A stretch of 64,000 bases of DNA from Microbacterium sp. Marseille-Q6965 (lineage in GTDB: Bacteria; Actinomycetota; Actinomycetes; Actinomycetales; Microbacteriaceae): NCBI RefSeq assembly GCF_946151065.1, contig NZ_CAMGZA010000005.1, positions 141,495 through 205,494 of the forward strand, written 5' to 3'. The notes under the pieces were generated by a model, which ran no database searches, was not told the DNA's origin, and worked only from the letters and a program-made list of their open reading frames with translations. Positions 44,037 to 53,245 of this stretch are shown here, one piece after another. A program made the translations under genes and the position numbers. Position 1 is the stretch's first letter, and each line of letters starts with the position of its first letter.

Positions 44037-44731
44037 CAGGCCCGATCCCCCGCCGGGTCCGTCGTCACGGAATCCGACGCGTCGGGCGTGGACGGGCGCG
44101 GGGCCGCGTCGGTGGCGCCGTCGGATCCCGTGGCCGGTGCGACGTCGTCGGATGCGGCGTCCGGCTCCGCGGCGGCGGGCGTGTCGTCGCCGTCGGTCGC
44201 GCCGGCACCGCGCGTGCCGTCGAAGTCGAGCCCCAGGACGAGGAGCAGTGCGACGGCCGCCATGCCCCCGACGATGAAGATGTCGGCGACGTTGTAGATC
44301 GCCGGGTTGGGTGCCCAGAACCACATCCACGGCGTCAGGATGAAGTCGACGACGTGCCCCACGGCGAAGCCCGGGTCGCGGAAGAGGCGGTCGGTGAGGT
44401 TGCCCAGCACCCCGCCCAGAAGCAGCCCGAGCACGACGGCCCACAGGCGCGAGCGCACCCGGGTGGCGGCGAGGTAGACGATGATGGCCGCGACGACCGC
44501 CATGGCGATCGTGAAGATCCAGGTCACGCCCTCGCCCAGCGAGAACGCGGCGCCCGGATTGAAGACGAGGACGAACTGCAGCGCCTCACCGACCACGGGC
44601 ACGGGAAGGCCCGGTTCGAGGGACTGCAGGACGAGGTGCTTCGAGAACTGGTCGGCGGCCAGCACCGTCACCGCGAGGATCGCGATGAGGGTGCCGGCCG
44701 CCGCCGTGCGAAGAGGGGTCCGGCCGCTCAA
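44036..44731 (-). CDS. lspA: Lipoprotein signal peptidase (signal peptidase II)
   Basis: This membrane aspartyl protease removes the signal peptide of lipoproteins before the modified Cys. The 231-residue protein has four helices and the two catalytic Asp in [10 protein letters not shown] and [10 protein letters not shown], plus [11 protein letters not shown]. The final 70 residues are a disordered Asp/Ala/Pro/Thr tail not found in the family core (about 160 residues). The start is TTG 44731, ten bases after divIVA. Confidence 0.95.
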   Translation of the reverse strand: MSGRTPLRTAAAGTLIAILAVTVLAADQFSKHLVLQSLEPGLPVPVVGEALQFVLVFNPGAAFSLGEGVTWIFTIAMAVVAAIIVYLAATRVRSRLWAVVLGLLLGGVLGNLTDRLFRDPGFAVGHVVDFILTPWMWFWAPNPAIYNVADIFIVGGMAAVALLLVLGLDFDGTRGAGATDGDDTPAAAEPDAASDDVAPATGSDGATDAAPRPSTPDASDSVTTDPAGDRA

Positions 44732-44741
44732 CAGGCCGGGC

Positions 44742-45320
44742 TCAGAGGCCGATCGCCGAGACCGGCGTCGACGACGAGGACGTGCTCGAGGTCTCGAGGT
44801 CCTTCAGCTTGGTCTCGAAGAACGAGCGCATCTCGGCGCGGTAGTCGCGCTCGAAGCCGCGCAGCTCGGTGATGCGGTTCTCGAGCGTCTTGCGCTCGTT
44901 CTCGAGGCGCGTGCGGATCTCCTGCTGCTTGCGCTCGGCCTCGGCGATGATCTCGCCGGCCTGCGTGCGAGCGTCGGAGACGAGCTTCTCGGCCTCCGCC
45001 TTGCCCTCCGCAACGTGCTCGTCGTGCAGGCGCTGCGCGCGCTCGATGATGCTCACGGCGCTCGTCGCGGCGTTGGCCTGCGGCGCCTCGGCCGGCTGCG
45101 GGGCCTCCGCGGGCTTGGGGGCTTCCGCGGCGGGGGCCGTCGCGCGCGAAGACTCGAGCTCGGCGACGCGCGCCTTCAGCCGCTCGTTCTCCTCGAGGGC
45201 CTTGCGCCACTCGACGACGATCTCGTCCAGGAAGTCGTCGACCTCATCCGGGTCGAACCCCTCCTTGAACCGGACGTGCTGGAACTGCTTGGTGACGACG
45301 TCATCCGGGGTGAGTGCCAT
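44742..45320 (-). CDS. divIVA: DivIVA/Wag31 polar growth protein
   Basis: This coiled-coil protein marks the cell pole and directs wall growth in actinobacteria. The 192-residue protein has the membrane-binding N-terminal domain (LTPDDVVTKQFQHVRFKEG, then DEVDDFLDEIV), a Pro/Ala linker (PAAEAPKPAEAPQPAEAPQ) and a long coiled coil (about 90-175). ATG 45320 has GGAGG-like GGGAGG in the upstream leader. Between yggT and lspA at the end of the division cluster. Confidence 0.95.
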   Translation of the reverse strand: MALTPDDVVTKQFQHVRFKEGFDPDEVDDFLDEIVVEWRKALEENERLKARVAELESSRATAPAAEAPKPAEAPQPAEAPQANAATSAVSIIERAQRLHDEHVAEGKAEAEKLVSDARTQAGEIIAEAERKQQEIRTRLENERKTLENRITELRGFERDYRAEMRSFFETKLKDLETSSTSSSSTPVSAIGL

Positions 45321-45446
45321 GGGGAGGGACCTCTTTCGATCAGAGACAGTCGGAGGGCCGCAGGGTCTGGCCCGCGGCTTCAGTCTCGAGCAAGCATAAC
45401 CGGCCGACGCCGACAGCCGAACCCCGGATCGCAATCCGGAGCGGGT

Positions 45447-45743
45447 TCAGGCGCTCGCCAGAACGCTCGTCACCGACAGCAGGATGATGCACAGGAACAT
45501 CGTGATCGCGAACGCGAAATCGATCGCGATGCCACCGACGCGCAGCGGCGGGATGAAGCGGCGCAGGAACCGGATCGGGGGGTCCGTGATGGTGTACACG
45601 GCCTCCGCGATGACGAGCATCGCGCCCTTGGGCCGCCATTCGCGATTGAACAGCGGGATGTAGTCGAGGATCAGCCGACCGAACAGCACGAGCATGTACA
45701 GCAGGACGAGCAGATTCAGCAGCGTGAAGACGAGCGCGATCAC
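45447..45743 (-). CDS. YggT family membrane protein
   Basis: The 98-residue protein has two membrane helices with the YggT pattern (LLYMLVLFGRLILDYIPLFN, then TITDPPIRFLRRFIPPLRVG, and a C-terminal helix). YggT proteins sit in the division cluster of Gram-positive bacteria next to sepF and divIVA and help in osmotic tolerance and septation; the mechanism is unknown. Confidence 0.9.
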   Translation of the reverse strand: MIALVFTLLNLLVLLYMLVLFGRLILDYIPLFNREWRPKGAMLVIAEAVYTITDPPIRFLRRFIPPLRVGGIAIDFAFAITMFLCIILLSVTSVLASA

Positions 45744-45804
45744 GACACGAGCCTATCTCGGCGGCGCCCTAATCCCGGGCGCGCCGCCGCGAAGGTGACG
45801 GCGC

Positions 45805-46260
45805 TCAGAGCGCGTCGTCGCCGGTGATGGCGGCGTCGCCCGAGACCGCGATGTTCTCGGGGCTGAGCAGGAACACCTTGCTCGTCACGCGCTCGATGCG
45901 GCCGTACAGTCCTAGCGAGAGACCGCTCGCGAAATCGATGAGGCGGCGCGCGTCGGCATCGCTCATCTGCGAGAGGTTCATGATCACCGGCACGCCGTCG
46001 CGGAAGTGCTCCGCGATCGTCTGCGCGTCGCGGTACTGCTTGGGGTGGACGGTGACGATCTCGGTGACGGCCGTGGCGGCCGGCTGACGCACCACGGCGG
46101 GACGGCGGATCGGCGTCACGGGGGCGGGCACCTCCTCATCGCGCGCATGGCGCTCCTCGCGCGCGGCACGCACGGGGGTCTGCGGCTCGGCGGCCTCGTC
46201 GTACTCCTCCTCGTCCGCCAGGCCGAGGTAGACCATCGTCTTCTTGAGCGGGTTCGCCAT
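45805..46260 (-). CDS. sepF: Cell division protein SepF
   Basis: SepF tethers FtsZ to the membrane; it is the main FtsZ anchor in actinobacteria, which lack FtsA. The 151-residue protein has an N-terminal membrane-binding segment ([19 protein letters not shown]), a disordered linker, and the conserved domain ([20 protein letters not shown], then [20 protein letters not shown]). GGAGG precedes ATG 46260. It lies between the yggS-type gene and yggT. Confidence 0.95.
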   Translation of the reverse strand: MANPLKKTMVYLGLADEEEYDEAAEPQTPVRAAREERHARDEEVPAPVTPIRRPAVVRQPAATAVTEIVTVHPKQYRDAQTIAEHFRDGVPVIMNLSQMSDADARRLIDFASGLSLGLYGRIERVTSKVFLLSPENIAVSGDAAITGDDAL

Positions 46261-46294
46261 CGCGTCCTCCGTAAGCTGCTCGTTGTCTTTGAGG

Positions 46295-46984
46295 CTAAGC
46301 CCGGTCGGGCCGTGTCCCCGTGATTGCCGTCCCGATGCGCAGGTGTGTCGCGCCGGCCGCGATCGCCTCCGCGAAATCCGCCGTCATGCCCGCCGACATC
46401 CATGTCGCGTCCGGCGCCAGCCGGCGCACCCGCTCGGCGTACCCGGCGAGACGCTCGAAGGCCGCCGCCGGGGACTCGTCGAGCGGCGCGACGGCCATGA
46501 CGCCACGCAGACGGAGGCTCGGCAGGCCGAGGATGTGCTCAGCCAGCGGCTCGATGCCGGCCGGGGCGACGCCGCCCCGGCCCGCATCGTCCGTGAGGTT
46601 GATCTGCATCAGCACATCCAGCACGGGCGCACCGTCGCCGGCGGCCTCCAACGCGTCCGCGAGCCTCTCACGGTCGACGGAGTGGACCGCCGCGGCCGCG
46701 CGGCGGATCGCCCTGGCCTTCTTCGTCTGGGCCTGGCCGACGAAGTGCCACCGGAGCTCCGCGAGATCCGCGCACTCCTCGGACTTCGCCGTCAGCTCCT
46801 GCTGCCGGTTCTCCCCCACGTCGCGCACGCCCAGCGCATGCAGCTCGCGCACCAGCGCCGCCGGGTGGAACTTCGTGACGACGACGCGCGTGAGCTCTTC
46901 CGGATCCCGCCCGACCGCCCTCGCGGCGGCGGCGATGCGCTCGTCGACGTCGGAGAGCCGGGCGGCGAGATCCGTCACGATCAC
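46295..46984 (-). CDS. YggS-type pyridoxal phosphate homeostasis protein
   Basis: The 229-residue PLP-binding protein has the Lys in [32 protein letters not shown] (usually GHLQ) and, at the C-terminus, [20 protein letters not shown]. It buffers pyridoxal phosphate in the cytoplasm and is usually beside ftsZ in Gram-positive bacteria. GTG 46984 overlaps the ftsZ stop as GTGA. The laccase-domain gene yfiH found between ftsZ and this gene in many relatives is missing. Confidence 0.93.
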   Translation of the reverse strand: MIVTDLAARLSDVDERIAAAARAVGRDPEELTRVVVTKFHPAALVRELHALGVRDVGENRQQELTAKSEECADLAELRWHFVGQAQTKKARAIRRAAAAVHSVDRERLADALEAAGDGAPVLDVLMQINLTDDAGRGGVAPAGIEPLAEHILGLPSLRLRGVMAVAPLDESPAAAFERLAGYAERVRRLAPDATWMSAGMTADFAEAIAAGATHLRIGTAITGTRPDRA

Positions 46985-48147
46985 TTCAGGAAGTCGGGGA
47001 TGTCGAGGTCCTCGTCGAACGCCGAGTCGAAGCCGCTCGCGTCGGGCACGACCGGCGCGGCGGCGACCGAGACGCGCTCGCGCTCGTCCTTGGGCGCGGC
47101 CGGCGATTCGACCGGCTCCGAGGCCGCCGCCGCGGCGGCGGGAACGGCCGGGGCGGCGGGGCGCGACGCGAGCGACGGCACATCCAGACGCGCCTGCGGC
47201 TCGCCCCCGTCGAAGCCGGCCGCGATGACGGTCACGCGCACCTCGTCGCCGAGGGTGTCGTCGATGACCGTGCCGAAGATGATGTTGGCCTCGGGGTGCG
47301 CGGCCTCCTTCACCAGCTGCGCGGCGTCGTTGATCTCGAAGATACCGAGGTTCGATCCGCCCTGGATCGACAGCAGCACGCCGTGGGCGCCCTCGATCGA
47401 TGCCTCGAGGAGCGGCGACTCGACCGCCAGCTCGGCGGCCTTGATCGCGCGGTCCGCGCCGCGCGCCGAGCCGATGCCCATGAGGGCGGAACCCGCGCCC
47501 TGCATGACGCTCTTGACGTCGGCGAAGTCGAGGTTGATGAGACCCGGCGTCGTGATGAGGTCGGTGATGCCCTGCACACCGGCCAGGAGCACCTGGTCGG
47601 CGGTGGCGAAGGCCTCGACCATCGAGATGCCGCGGTCGCTGATCTCGAGGAGGCGGTCGTTCGGCACGACGATGAGCGTGTCGACCTCCTCCTTCAGCGT
47701 CGCGACGCCGAGCTCGGCCTGCTGCTGGCGACGGCGCCCCTCGAACGAGAACGGCTTCGTGACGACGCCGATCGTGAGCGCGCCGATCGACTTGGCGATG
47801 CGGGCGACCACGGGCGCGCCGCCCGTGCCGGTGCCGCCGCCCTCGCCGGCCGTGACGAACACCATGTCGGCGCCCGCCAGCGCCTGCTCGATCTCCTCGG
47901 CGTGGTCCTCGGCCGCGCGGCGACCCACCTCCGGGTCGGCGCCCGCGCCGAGACCGCGGGTCAGCTCGCGCCCGACGTCGAGCTTGACGTCGGCGTCGCT
48001 CATGAGAAGCGCCTGCGCGTCGGTGTTGACGGCGATGAACTCGACCCCGCGCAGGCCCAGTTCGATCATGCGGTTGACGGCGTTGACGCCACCGCCGCCG
48101 ACGCCGACGACCTTGATCACGGCGAGGTAGTTCTGGTTCTGGCTCAT
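46981..48147 (-). CDS. ftsZ: Cell division GTPase FtsZ
   Basis: The tubulin-like GTPase forms the septal ring. The 388-residue protein has [16 protein letters not shown] at the N-terminus, the GTP-binding signature GGGTGTG (103-109), the T7-loop [19 protein letters not shown], a disordered linker and the C-terminal peptide DLDIPDFLK that binds SepF and FtsW. ATG 48147 has a perfect GGAGG 6-7 bases upstream. A palindrome over the probable transcription start suggests repression. Confidence 0.98.
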   Translation of the reverse strand: MSQNQNYLAVIKVVGVGGGGVNAVNRMIELGLRGVEFIAVNTDAQALLMSDADVKLDVGRELTRGLGAGADPEVGRRAAEDHAEEIEQALAGADMVFVTAGEGGGTGTGGAPVVARIAKSIGALTIGVVTKPFSFEGRRRQQQAELGVATLKEEVDTLIVVPNDRLLEISDRGISMVEAFATADQVLLAGVQGITDLITTPGLINLDFADVKSVMQGAGSALMGIGSARGADRAIKAAELAVESPLLEASIEGAHGVLLSIQGGSNLGIFEINDAAQLVKEAAHPEANIIFGTVIDDTLGDEVRVTVIAAGFDGGEPQARLDVPSLASRPAAPAVPAAAAAASEPVESPAAPKDERERVSVAAAPVVPDASGFDSAFDEDLDIPDFLK

Positions 48148-48197
48148 GCCGGCCTCCGATTGTGCGAACCCTGGGTCACATCCCGGTCTCAACCTTC

Positions 48198-48214
48198 ACG
48201 TTCAACCTGAACGT
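48198..48214 (-). promoter_or_regulatory. Palindrome overlapping the ftsZ transcription start
   Basis: ACGTTCA and TGAACGT form a perfect 7-base inverted repeat around 3 bases. On the minus strand TACTTT (48216-48221) is a plausible -10 hexamer, so the palindrome would cover the transcription start, about 60 bases before the ftsZ ATG. A repressor operator is inferred. Confidence 0.5.
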
Positions 48215-48327
48215 TAAAGTATTGCCCGGTATGTATTTCCTCTTCCGAAGGTAAGCGGGGCCGCCGGAGCGCCATCGGATTGGGAGCGGGCGTGTCGCGC
48301 TTCCGCCTCGGAATCCGCAAGCGCGAC

Positions 48328-49380
48328 TCAGCGGACGACGACGGCCTCGGGCGAGGAGACGTCGTACACCGCGACGCCGTCGGGCGGCCGAGCCACCATC
48401 GTCTGCTGCAGCGTGAGCGCCTTCATCGCCGACTTCTCGTCCGTGCCCCACACCACCTCCGTGCCGGTGGCCCCGAGCGTCAGCCGCACGTCCTGGGGCG
48501 TGCTCGCCGTGGCGGCCGAGACCTGCGCGTGCAGGTCCTCGGGCAGCGAGCGCAGCACCTGCCCGACCGCGGCGAAGGACGGCGAGCCCGGCCCGGCGTC
48601 GACGGAGATGAGCGGCTGCCCCGGCGGCTGCTCGGCCGTCGTGGACAGGGCGACGCCCGCGGCATCGACCAGGGTGAACCCGGCCTCGGTCTGGATCACG
48701 CCGACCGGAGTGCGCTCCACGATCCGGATGACGAGGTCGTGCGGCGGACGCGCCTCGATCGCGTAGGTCTCGATGAGCGGGAATCCCAGCAGCGCCGCCC
48801 TCACCTCGCTGTGGTCCACGAGGGGCAGCGGCCGGCCCATCTGCGGCGCCAGCGCCGTCTCGACCGCAGCCTCGTCGAGCGTCTCGGCGCCGACGACGAT
48901 CACGTCGCGCACCGCGAAGAGGGGGCTGTAGGCCGCCCCCACGCTGCCCCCGACGAGCAGCAGGAGGGCCGCGCCCGCGCCGATCGCGTACCAGCGGCGG
49001 CGCCGGGTGCGCGCCGTGAAGCGGCGGATCTCGGCCCGCAACGCGCGGCGTCTCGCGCGCGAGGCACGCCACAGCTCGCGCCAGCCGATCGGCCGCTCGG
49101 CCGGGTCGCCATCGACGCGATCGCCGCCGAACGGCTCGGACAGGTCGGGCCCGTCGTGCTCCGCACCGCCGGAGCCGCGCTCGTCGGCTTCCGGCGCGAC
49201 ACGATCGCGTCCCGACCGACGAGCGAACGGGCGCCGCGGCGGCAGCTCGACGAGATCGCCGATCGGCGCCGTGTCCGCGGCGTCCGCTGACGGATCGTCC
49301 TCGAGGGCGAGGATCCGCTCGCGTTCGCGCGGCTCCGGCGCGGTCGGCCGCGCCGCGGGGAGGGGGCCGGGCCGCTTCAT
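48328..49380 (-). CDS. ftsQ: Cell division protein FtsQ
   Basis: FtsQ links cytoplasmic and external division proteins. The 350-residue protein has a long charged cytoplasmic N-terminus (about 140 residues), one membrane helix (IGAGAALLLLVGGSVGAA), the POTRA domain (SPLFAVRDVIVVGAETLDEA) and the FtsQ domain (AEQPPGQPLISVDAGPG onward). It lies seven bases after murC and 180 bases before ftsZ. Length is in the actinobacterial range. Confidence 0.93.
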   Translation of the reverse strand: MKRPGPLPAARPTAPEPRERERILALEDDPSADAADTAPIGDLVELPPRRPFARRSGRDRVAPEADERGSGGAEHDGPDLSEPFGGDRVDGDPAERPIGWRELWRASRARRRALRAEIRRFTARTRRRRWYAIGAGAALLLLVGGSVGAAYSPLFAVRDVIVVGAETLDEAAVETALAPQMGRPLPLVDHSEVRAALLGFPLIETYAIEARPPHDLVIRIVERTPVGVIQTEAGFTLVDAAGVALSTTAEQPPGQPLISVDAGPGSPSFAAVGQVLRSLPEDLHAQVSAATASTPQDVRLTLGATGTEVVWGTDEKSAMKALTLQQTMVARPPDGVAVYDVSSPEAVVVR

Positions 49381-49387
49381 GCCCCGC

Positions 49388-50788
49388 TCAGCCCTCGGCG
49401 CCCTCGCGCAGGGCGCCGAGCACCTGCGGAATGATCCGGTAGACGTCGCCGCAGCCGAGCGTGATGACGTAGTCGCCCGGGCGCGCAACGCTCGCCGTGT
49501 AGGCGGCGGCCTCTTGCCAGTCGGCGACGAAGCGCACCCGCGACGGATCGTCGAAGGCGCCGCTGACCAGTTCGCCCGTCACCCCGGGGATCGGGTCCTC
49601 CCGGGCGCCGTACACGTCGAGCACGACGGTGTGGTCGGCCAGCTCCTCGAGCACCTTCGCGAACTCTCCGGCCATGAGCTGCGTGCGGGAATAGGTGTGC
49701 GGCTGGTGGAGCGCGATGATCCGGCCCTCGCCCACGACCGTGCGCGCGGCCGAGAGCGCGGCGGCGACCTCGGTGGGGTGATGCGCGTAGTCGTCGTAGA
49801 CGCTCACCCCGCGTTCCGCCCCGTGCAGCTCGAAGCGGCGCACGGTGCCGCCGAAGGTCTCGACGGCCCGCAGCGCCGGTTCGAGGTCATAGCCCAGCTG
49901 CAGCAGCACGGCGACCGCGCCGGCGGCGTTGATGGCATTGTGACGGCCGGGCACCTGCAGCCGGCCCTCCACCCGCTCGCCCGCGTGCTCGAGCGCGAAG
50001 GCGACGGGGCCTTCGGTGCGGATGTCGACCACGCGCACATCGGCCCGGTGCGAGACGCCGAAGGTCATCACCTTCGGGTGTGACAGGCGCTCCCAGACCC
50101 GCCGGGCCCCGGCGTCGTCCGCAGAGATCACGACCGCCTCGCGCGCGGCGTCGGCGAAGCGCACGAAGGCGTCGTCGAATGCCTCGTGCGAGCCGTAGTG
50201 GTCGAGGTGATCGGCATCGACGTTCGTGATGAGCGCGATCGACGTGTCGTAGAGCAGGAAGGTGCCGTCCGACTCGTCGGCCTCGATGACGAACAGGTCG
50301 TCGGCGCCCGTGCCGCTCGAGGCGCCCCGGTCCTGGATGACCCCGCCGTTGACGAAGCTCGGGTCGGCTCCCAGCCGCCCCAGACCGGTGACGATCATGC
50401 CGGTCGACGTCGTCTTGCCGTGTGCTCCGGCCACGGAGACGAGACGGCGCCCCTCGATGAGGTACTTCAGCGCCTGCGAGCGGTGCAGCAGGGTGAGCCC
50501 CCGCTCCTTCGCCGCGAGGTACTCCGGGTTCTCGGGCCAGATCGCACCGGTGTACACGACGGTGTCGACGTCGCCGAGGTTGGCGGCATCGTGACCGATG
50601 TGGACCGTGGCGCCGAGGTCGGCCAGGTCACGGGTGTTCTGGCTCTCGGCGCGGTCAGATCCCGACACGGGGATGCCCGCGGCGAGGAACATGCGGGCGA
50701 GCCCGGAGATGCCGGATCCGCCGATGCCGATGAAGTGCACGGCGCGGATCTGGCCCGGGATGGGCACGGAGAGGTCGGGCTTGATCAT
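49388..50788 (-). CDS. murC: UDP-N-acetylmuramate-L-alanine ligase
   Basis: The enzyme adds L-alanine to UDP-MurNAc, the first peptide step of lipid II synthesis. The 466-residue protein has [16 protein letters not shown], the ATP loop [28 protein letters not shown] and [14 protein letters not shown] 50788 follows a possible -10 box TAGACT by 9 bases. It sits between murG and ftsQ, 95 bases after murG. Confidence 0.96.
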   Translation of the reverse strand: MIKPDLSVPIPGQIRAVHFIGIGGSGISGLARMFLAAGIPVSGSDRAESQNTRDLADLGATVHIGHDAANLGDVDTVVYTGAIWPENPEYLAAKERGLTLLHRSQALKYLIEGRRLVSVAGAHGKTTSTGMIVTGLGRLGADPSFVNGGVIQDRGASSGTGADDLFVIEADESDGTFLLYDTSIALITNVDADHLDHYGSHEAFDDAFVRFADAAREAVVISADDAGARRVWERLSHPKVMTFGVSHRADVRVVDIRTEGPVAFALEHAGERVEGRLQVPGRHNAINAAGAVAVLLQLGYDLEPALRAVETFGGTVRRFELHGAERGVSVYDDYAHHPTEVAAALSAARTVVGEGRIIALHQPHTYSRTQLMAGEFAKVLEELADHTVVLDVYGAREDPIPGVTGELVSGAFDDPSRVRFVADWQEAAAYTASVARPGDYVITLGCGDVYRIIPQVLGALREGAEG

Positions 50789-50883
50789 GACTCTTCGAGT
50801 CTAGGTACGCGCGCCGACACTCGCGCCCGGCACGCCCGAACAGGAGGCGGACTCCCACCCGTCGGCCCCACGCCGCCGGGAGG

Positions 50884-51957
50884 TCAGCGCCCGAGCGCGC
50901 GGTCGAGCATCGCGATGACGTTCTCGGTGCCCTCGCGCGTGCCCGACCCCTCTGCGGCAGTGCGCATGGCGTCCAGTCGGGCGCCATCACGCAGCAGCGG
51001 CACGAGCTCGGCGCGCAGACGTTCCGGCGTGAGCTGCGCGTCGTCGATGAGGATCGCCGCCCCCGCGGACACCGCCCCGGCGGCGTTGAGCCGCTGCTCA
51101 CCGTTGCCCACCGCGTACGGCACGTACACGGCGGGGATGCCGAGGGCGCTGATCTCGCTCACGGTCGAGGCGCCGGCGCGCGAGAGTACGAGATCCGCCG
51201 CCGCGAAGGCCAGCTCCATGCGGTCCACGTAGCGCACGACGACATAGCCGTCGCCCCCCGCGCCGACCTCGTCGGCCCGCTCCCCCGCCGCATGCAGGAT
51301 CTGCCAGCCCGCGTCCACGACGTCTCGCCACGCCCCCGCCATCGCGTCGTTGATCCGCTTCGCCCCGAGCGATCCTCCGAACACGAGCAGTACCGGGCGG
51401 TCGGCGTCCAGCCCGAAGAACTCCCTCGCCTCCGCGCGGCGCGCCGCGCGATCGAGGTGGGCGATCTCGGGACGCAGCGGCATGCCCACCACCTCCGCCC
51501 CGCGCAGGGGCGTGCCCGTGAAGGCCACGCCCACGCCGGCAGCCCCGCGCGCGCCCAGCACGTTGGCGAGGCCGGGGCGCGCGTTGGCCTCGTGCACGAC
51601 GAAGGGCACCCGCTCCCGTCGCGCCGCCACGTACGCGGGCGCCGAGGCGTAGCCGCCGACCCCGAGCACCACGTCGACGCCGTGCCGGCGGATGTGGCGG
51701 CGCACCTGCGAGATGGCGCGCGCGAAGCGCACCGGGAAGCGCAGCGCCGCGCCGTTCGGGCGACGCGGGAAGGGCACCCTGTCGACGACCAGCAGCTCGT
51801 AGCCGCGCTCCGGCACGAGTCGCGCCTCGAGCCCCTCTCGCGTGCCGAGAACGAGCACCTCGTCCTCGGACGAGCGCGCCCGCAGGCCGTCGGCGATCGC
51901 GAGCATCGGGTTGACGTGACCGGCGGTGCCGCCGCCGGCGAGCAGATAGGTCGTCAC
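50884..51957 (-). CDS. murG: UDP-GlcNAc:lipid I GlcNAc transferase MurG
   Basis: This peripheral membrane glycosyltransferase turns lipid I into lipid II. The 357-residue protein has the N-terminal G-loop LLAGGGTAGHVNPML, the acceptor-side loop VLGVGGYASAPAYVAA, and the UDP-GlcNAc-binding LVFGGSLGAKRIND and RAGASTVSEIS blocks. It follows ftsW in the division cluster with 49 bases between. Confidence 0.96.
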   Translation of the reverse strand: MTTYLLAGGGTAGHVNPMLAIADGLRARSSEDEVLVLGTREGLEARLVPERGYELLVVDRVPFPRRPNGAALRFPVRFARAISQVRRHIRRHGVDVVLGVGGYASAPAYVAARRERVPFVVHEANARPGLANVLGARGAAGVGVAFTGTPLRGAEVVGMPLRPEIAHLDRAARRAEAREFFGLDADRPVLLVFGGSLGAKRINDAMAGAWRDVVDAGWQILHAAGERADEVGAGGDGYVVVRYVDRMELAFAAADLVLSRAGASTVSEISALGIPAVYVPYAVGNGEQRLNAAGAVSAGAAILIDDAQLTPERLRAELVPLLRDGARLDAMRTAAEGSGTREGTENVIAMLDRALGR

Positions 51958-52006
51958 CGTTCCATCCTCGCAGAGCCGCGCGGCCTCCCCGCCGCGCCTC
52001 CACCGC

Positions 52007-53245
52007 TCAGCGGCGCCGCGAGCGCGGGGCCGGTGCGGTGGCCATCGTCTCGGACACCGGCGGCAGCGTGCGCGCCAGCGCCAGCAGCACCCCGGAGGCG
52101 AGCAGGACCGAGATCAGCGACGTGCCGCCCGAGGACAGGAACGGCAGCGGCACGCCGAGCACGGGGAACACCCGCAGCACGACGCCGATGTTGATGAGCG
52201 CCTGACCGACGATCCAGACGGTGATGGCGCCCGCGACCACGCGGACGAAGGGGTCGTCGGTGCGCCGGATGATGCGGAACGCGCCGTAGGCGAACAGCGC
52301 GAACAGCGCGAGGACGACGGCGCAGCCGATGAGGCCCAGCTCCTCGCCCACGATCGCGAAGATGTAGTCGTTCGAGGCCGCGGGGAGCCACTCGTACTTC
52401 TGCTTCGAGTTGCCCAGCCCCACGCCGAACACCCCGCCCTCCGCGAGGGCCCAGATGCCGTGCAGCGGCTGGTAGCAGGAGTCGTAGTAGTCGGCGCACT
52501 CCGTGTCGAGGAAGCTCATGATGCGCGCCATGCGGTTGGGGCTCGTGACCGCCAGCGCGATCACGCCGACGATGCCGGCGAGCACGGGGAGGATGAAGAT
52601 GCGCAGCCTCACCCCCGAGAAGAACAGCGCGCCGAGGACGAGCAGCACGAGGATCATGGCCGTCCCGAGGTCCTCGCCCGCCAGGACCGTGCCGATGGCG
52701 AGCAGCGACACCGGCACGAGCGGGATGAACACGTGCTTCCAGTTCGCCAGCAGCGTGCGCTTGCGGTACAGGATGAACCCGACCCACAGCGCCAGCGCCA
52801 GCTTGAGGAACTCCGACGGCTGCAGCGTGGCCCCGCCCACCTCGATCCAGTTCCGGTTACCGCCGGATTCGTAGCCGAGCGGTGTGAAGACGAGAAGCTG
52901 CAGGAGCACGGCGCCGATGAGCGCGTACCAGGAGATCCGCTTCAAAAAGGACACCGGGAAGCGGCTGACGACGAACATGATGGGGATGCCGACCACGGCG
53001 AACACGGCGTGCCGGATCGCGGCGTCGTACGGGCTGCCGCCGGCCGTGATCGACGTCGCCGAGGTGGCGGAGAGGACCATGACGGCGCCGAAGCCCGTGA
53101 GGATGAGCGCGGTCGACGAGATGACGAGGAACTCGACCGGCGCCGCGGCGAAGGCCTCGCCGAGGGACACTCGCGCCAGGAGGCCGCGGCGCGCACCGGT
53201 CGCGGGGCGCTCAGTCCGTGCCGGAGGACGCGTCGTCGTGCTCAT
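52007..53245 (-). CDS. ftsW: Septal peptidoglycan polymerase FtsW (SEDS)
   Basis: This is the SEDS glycosyltransferase that works with FtsI. The 412-residue protein has ten membrane helices, with the family block GVGLGNSKQKYEWLPAASND and, toward the end, PFLSSGGTSLISVLLASG. Its first 35 codons overlap the end of murD (start ATG 53245, murD stop at 53211). Orthology to FtsW rather than RodA is from its place in the cluster. Confidence 0.95.
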   Translation of the reverse strand: MSTTTRPPARTERPATGARRGLLARVSLGEAFAAAPVEFLVISSTALILTGFGAVMVLSATSATSITAGGSPYDAAIRHAVFAVVGIPIMFVVSRFPVSFLKRISWYALIGAVLLQLLVFTPLGYESGGNRNWIEVGGATLQPSEFLKLALALWVGFILYRKRTLLANWKHVFIPLVPVSLLAIGTVLAGEDLGTAMILVLLVLGALFFSGVRLRIFILPVLAGIVGVIALAVTSPNRMARIMSFLDTECADYYDSCYQPLHGIWALAEGGVFGVGLGNSKQKYEWLPAASNDYIFAIVGEELGLIGCAVVLALFALFAYGAFRIIRRTDDPFVRVVAGAITVWIVGQALINIGVVLRVFPVLGVPLPFLSSGGTSLISVLLASGVLLALARTLPPVSETMATAPAPRSRRR

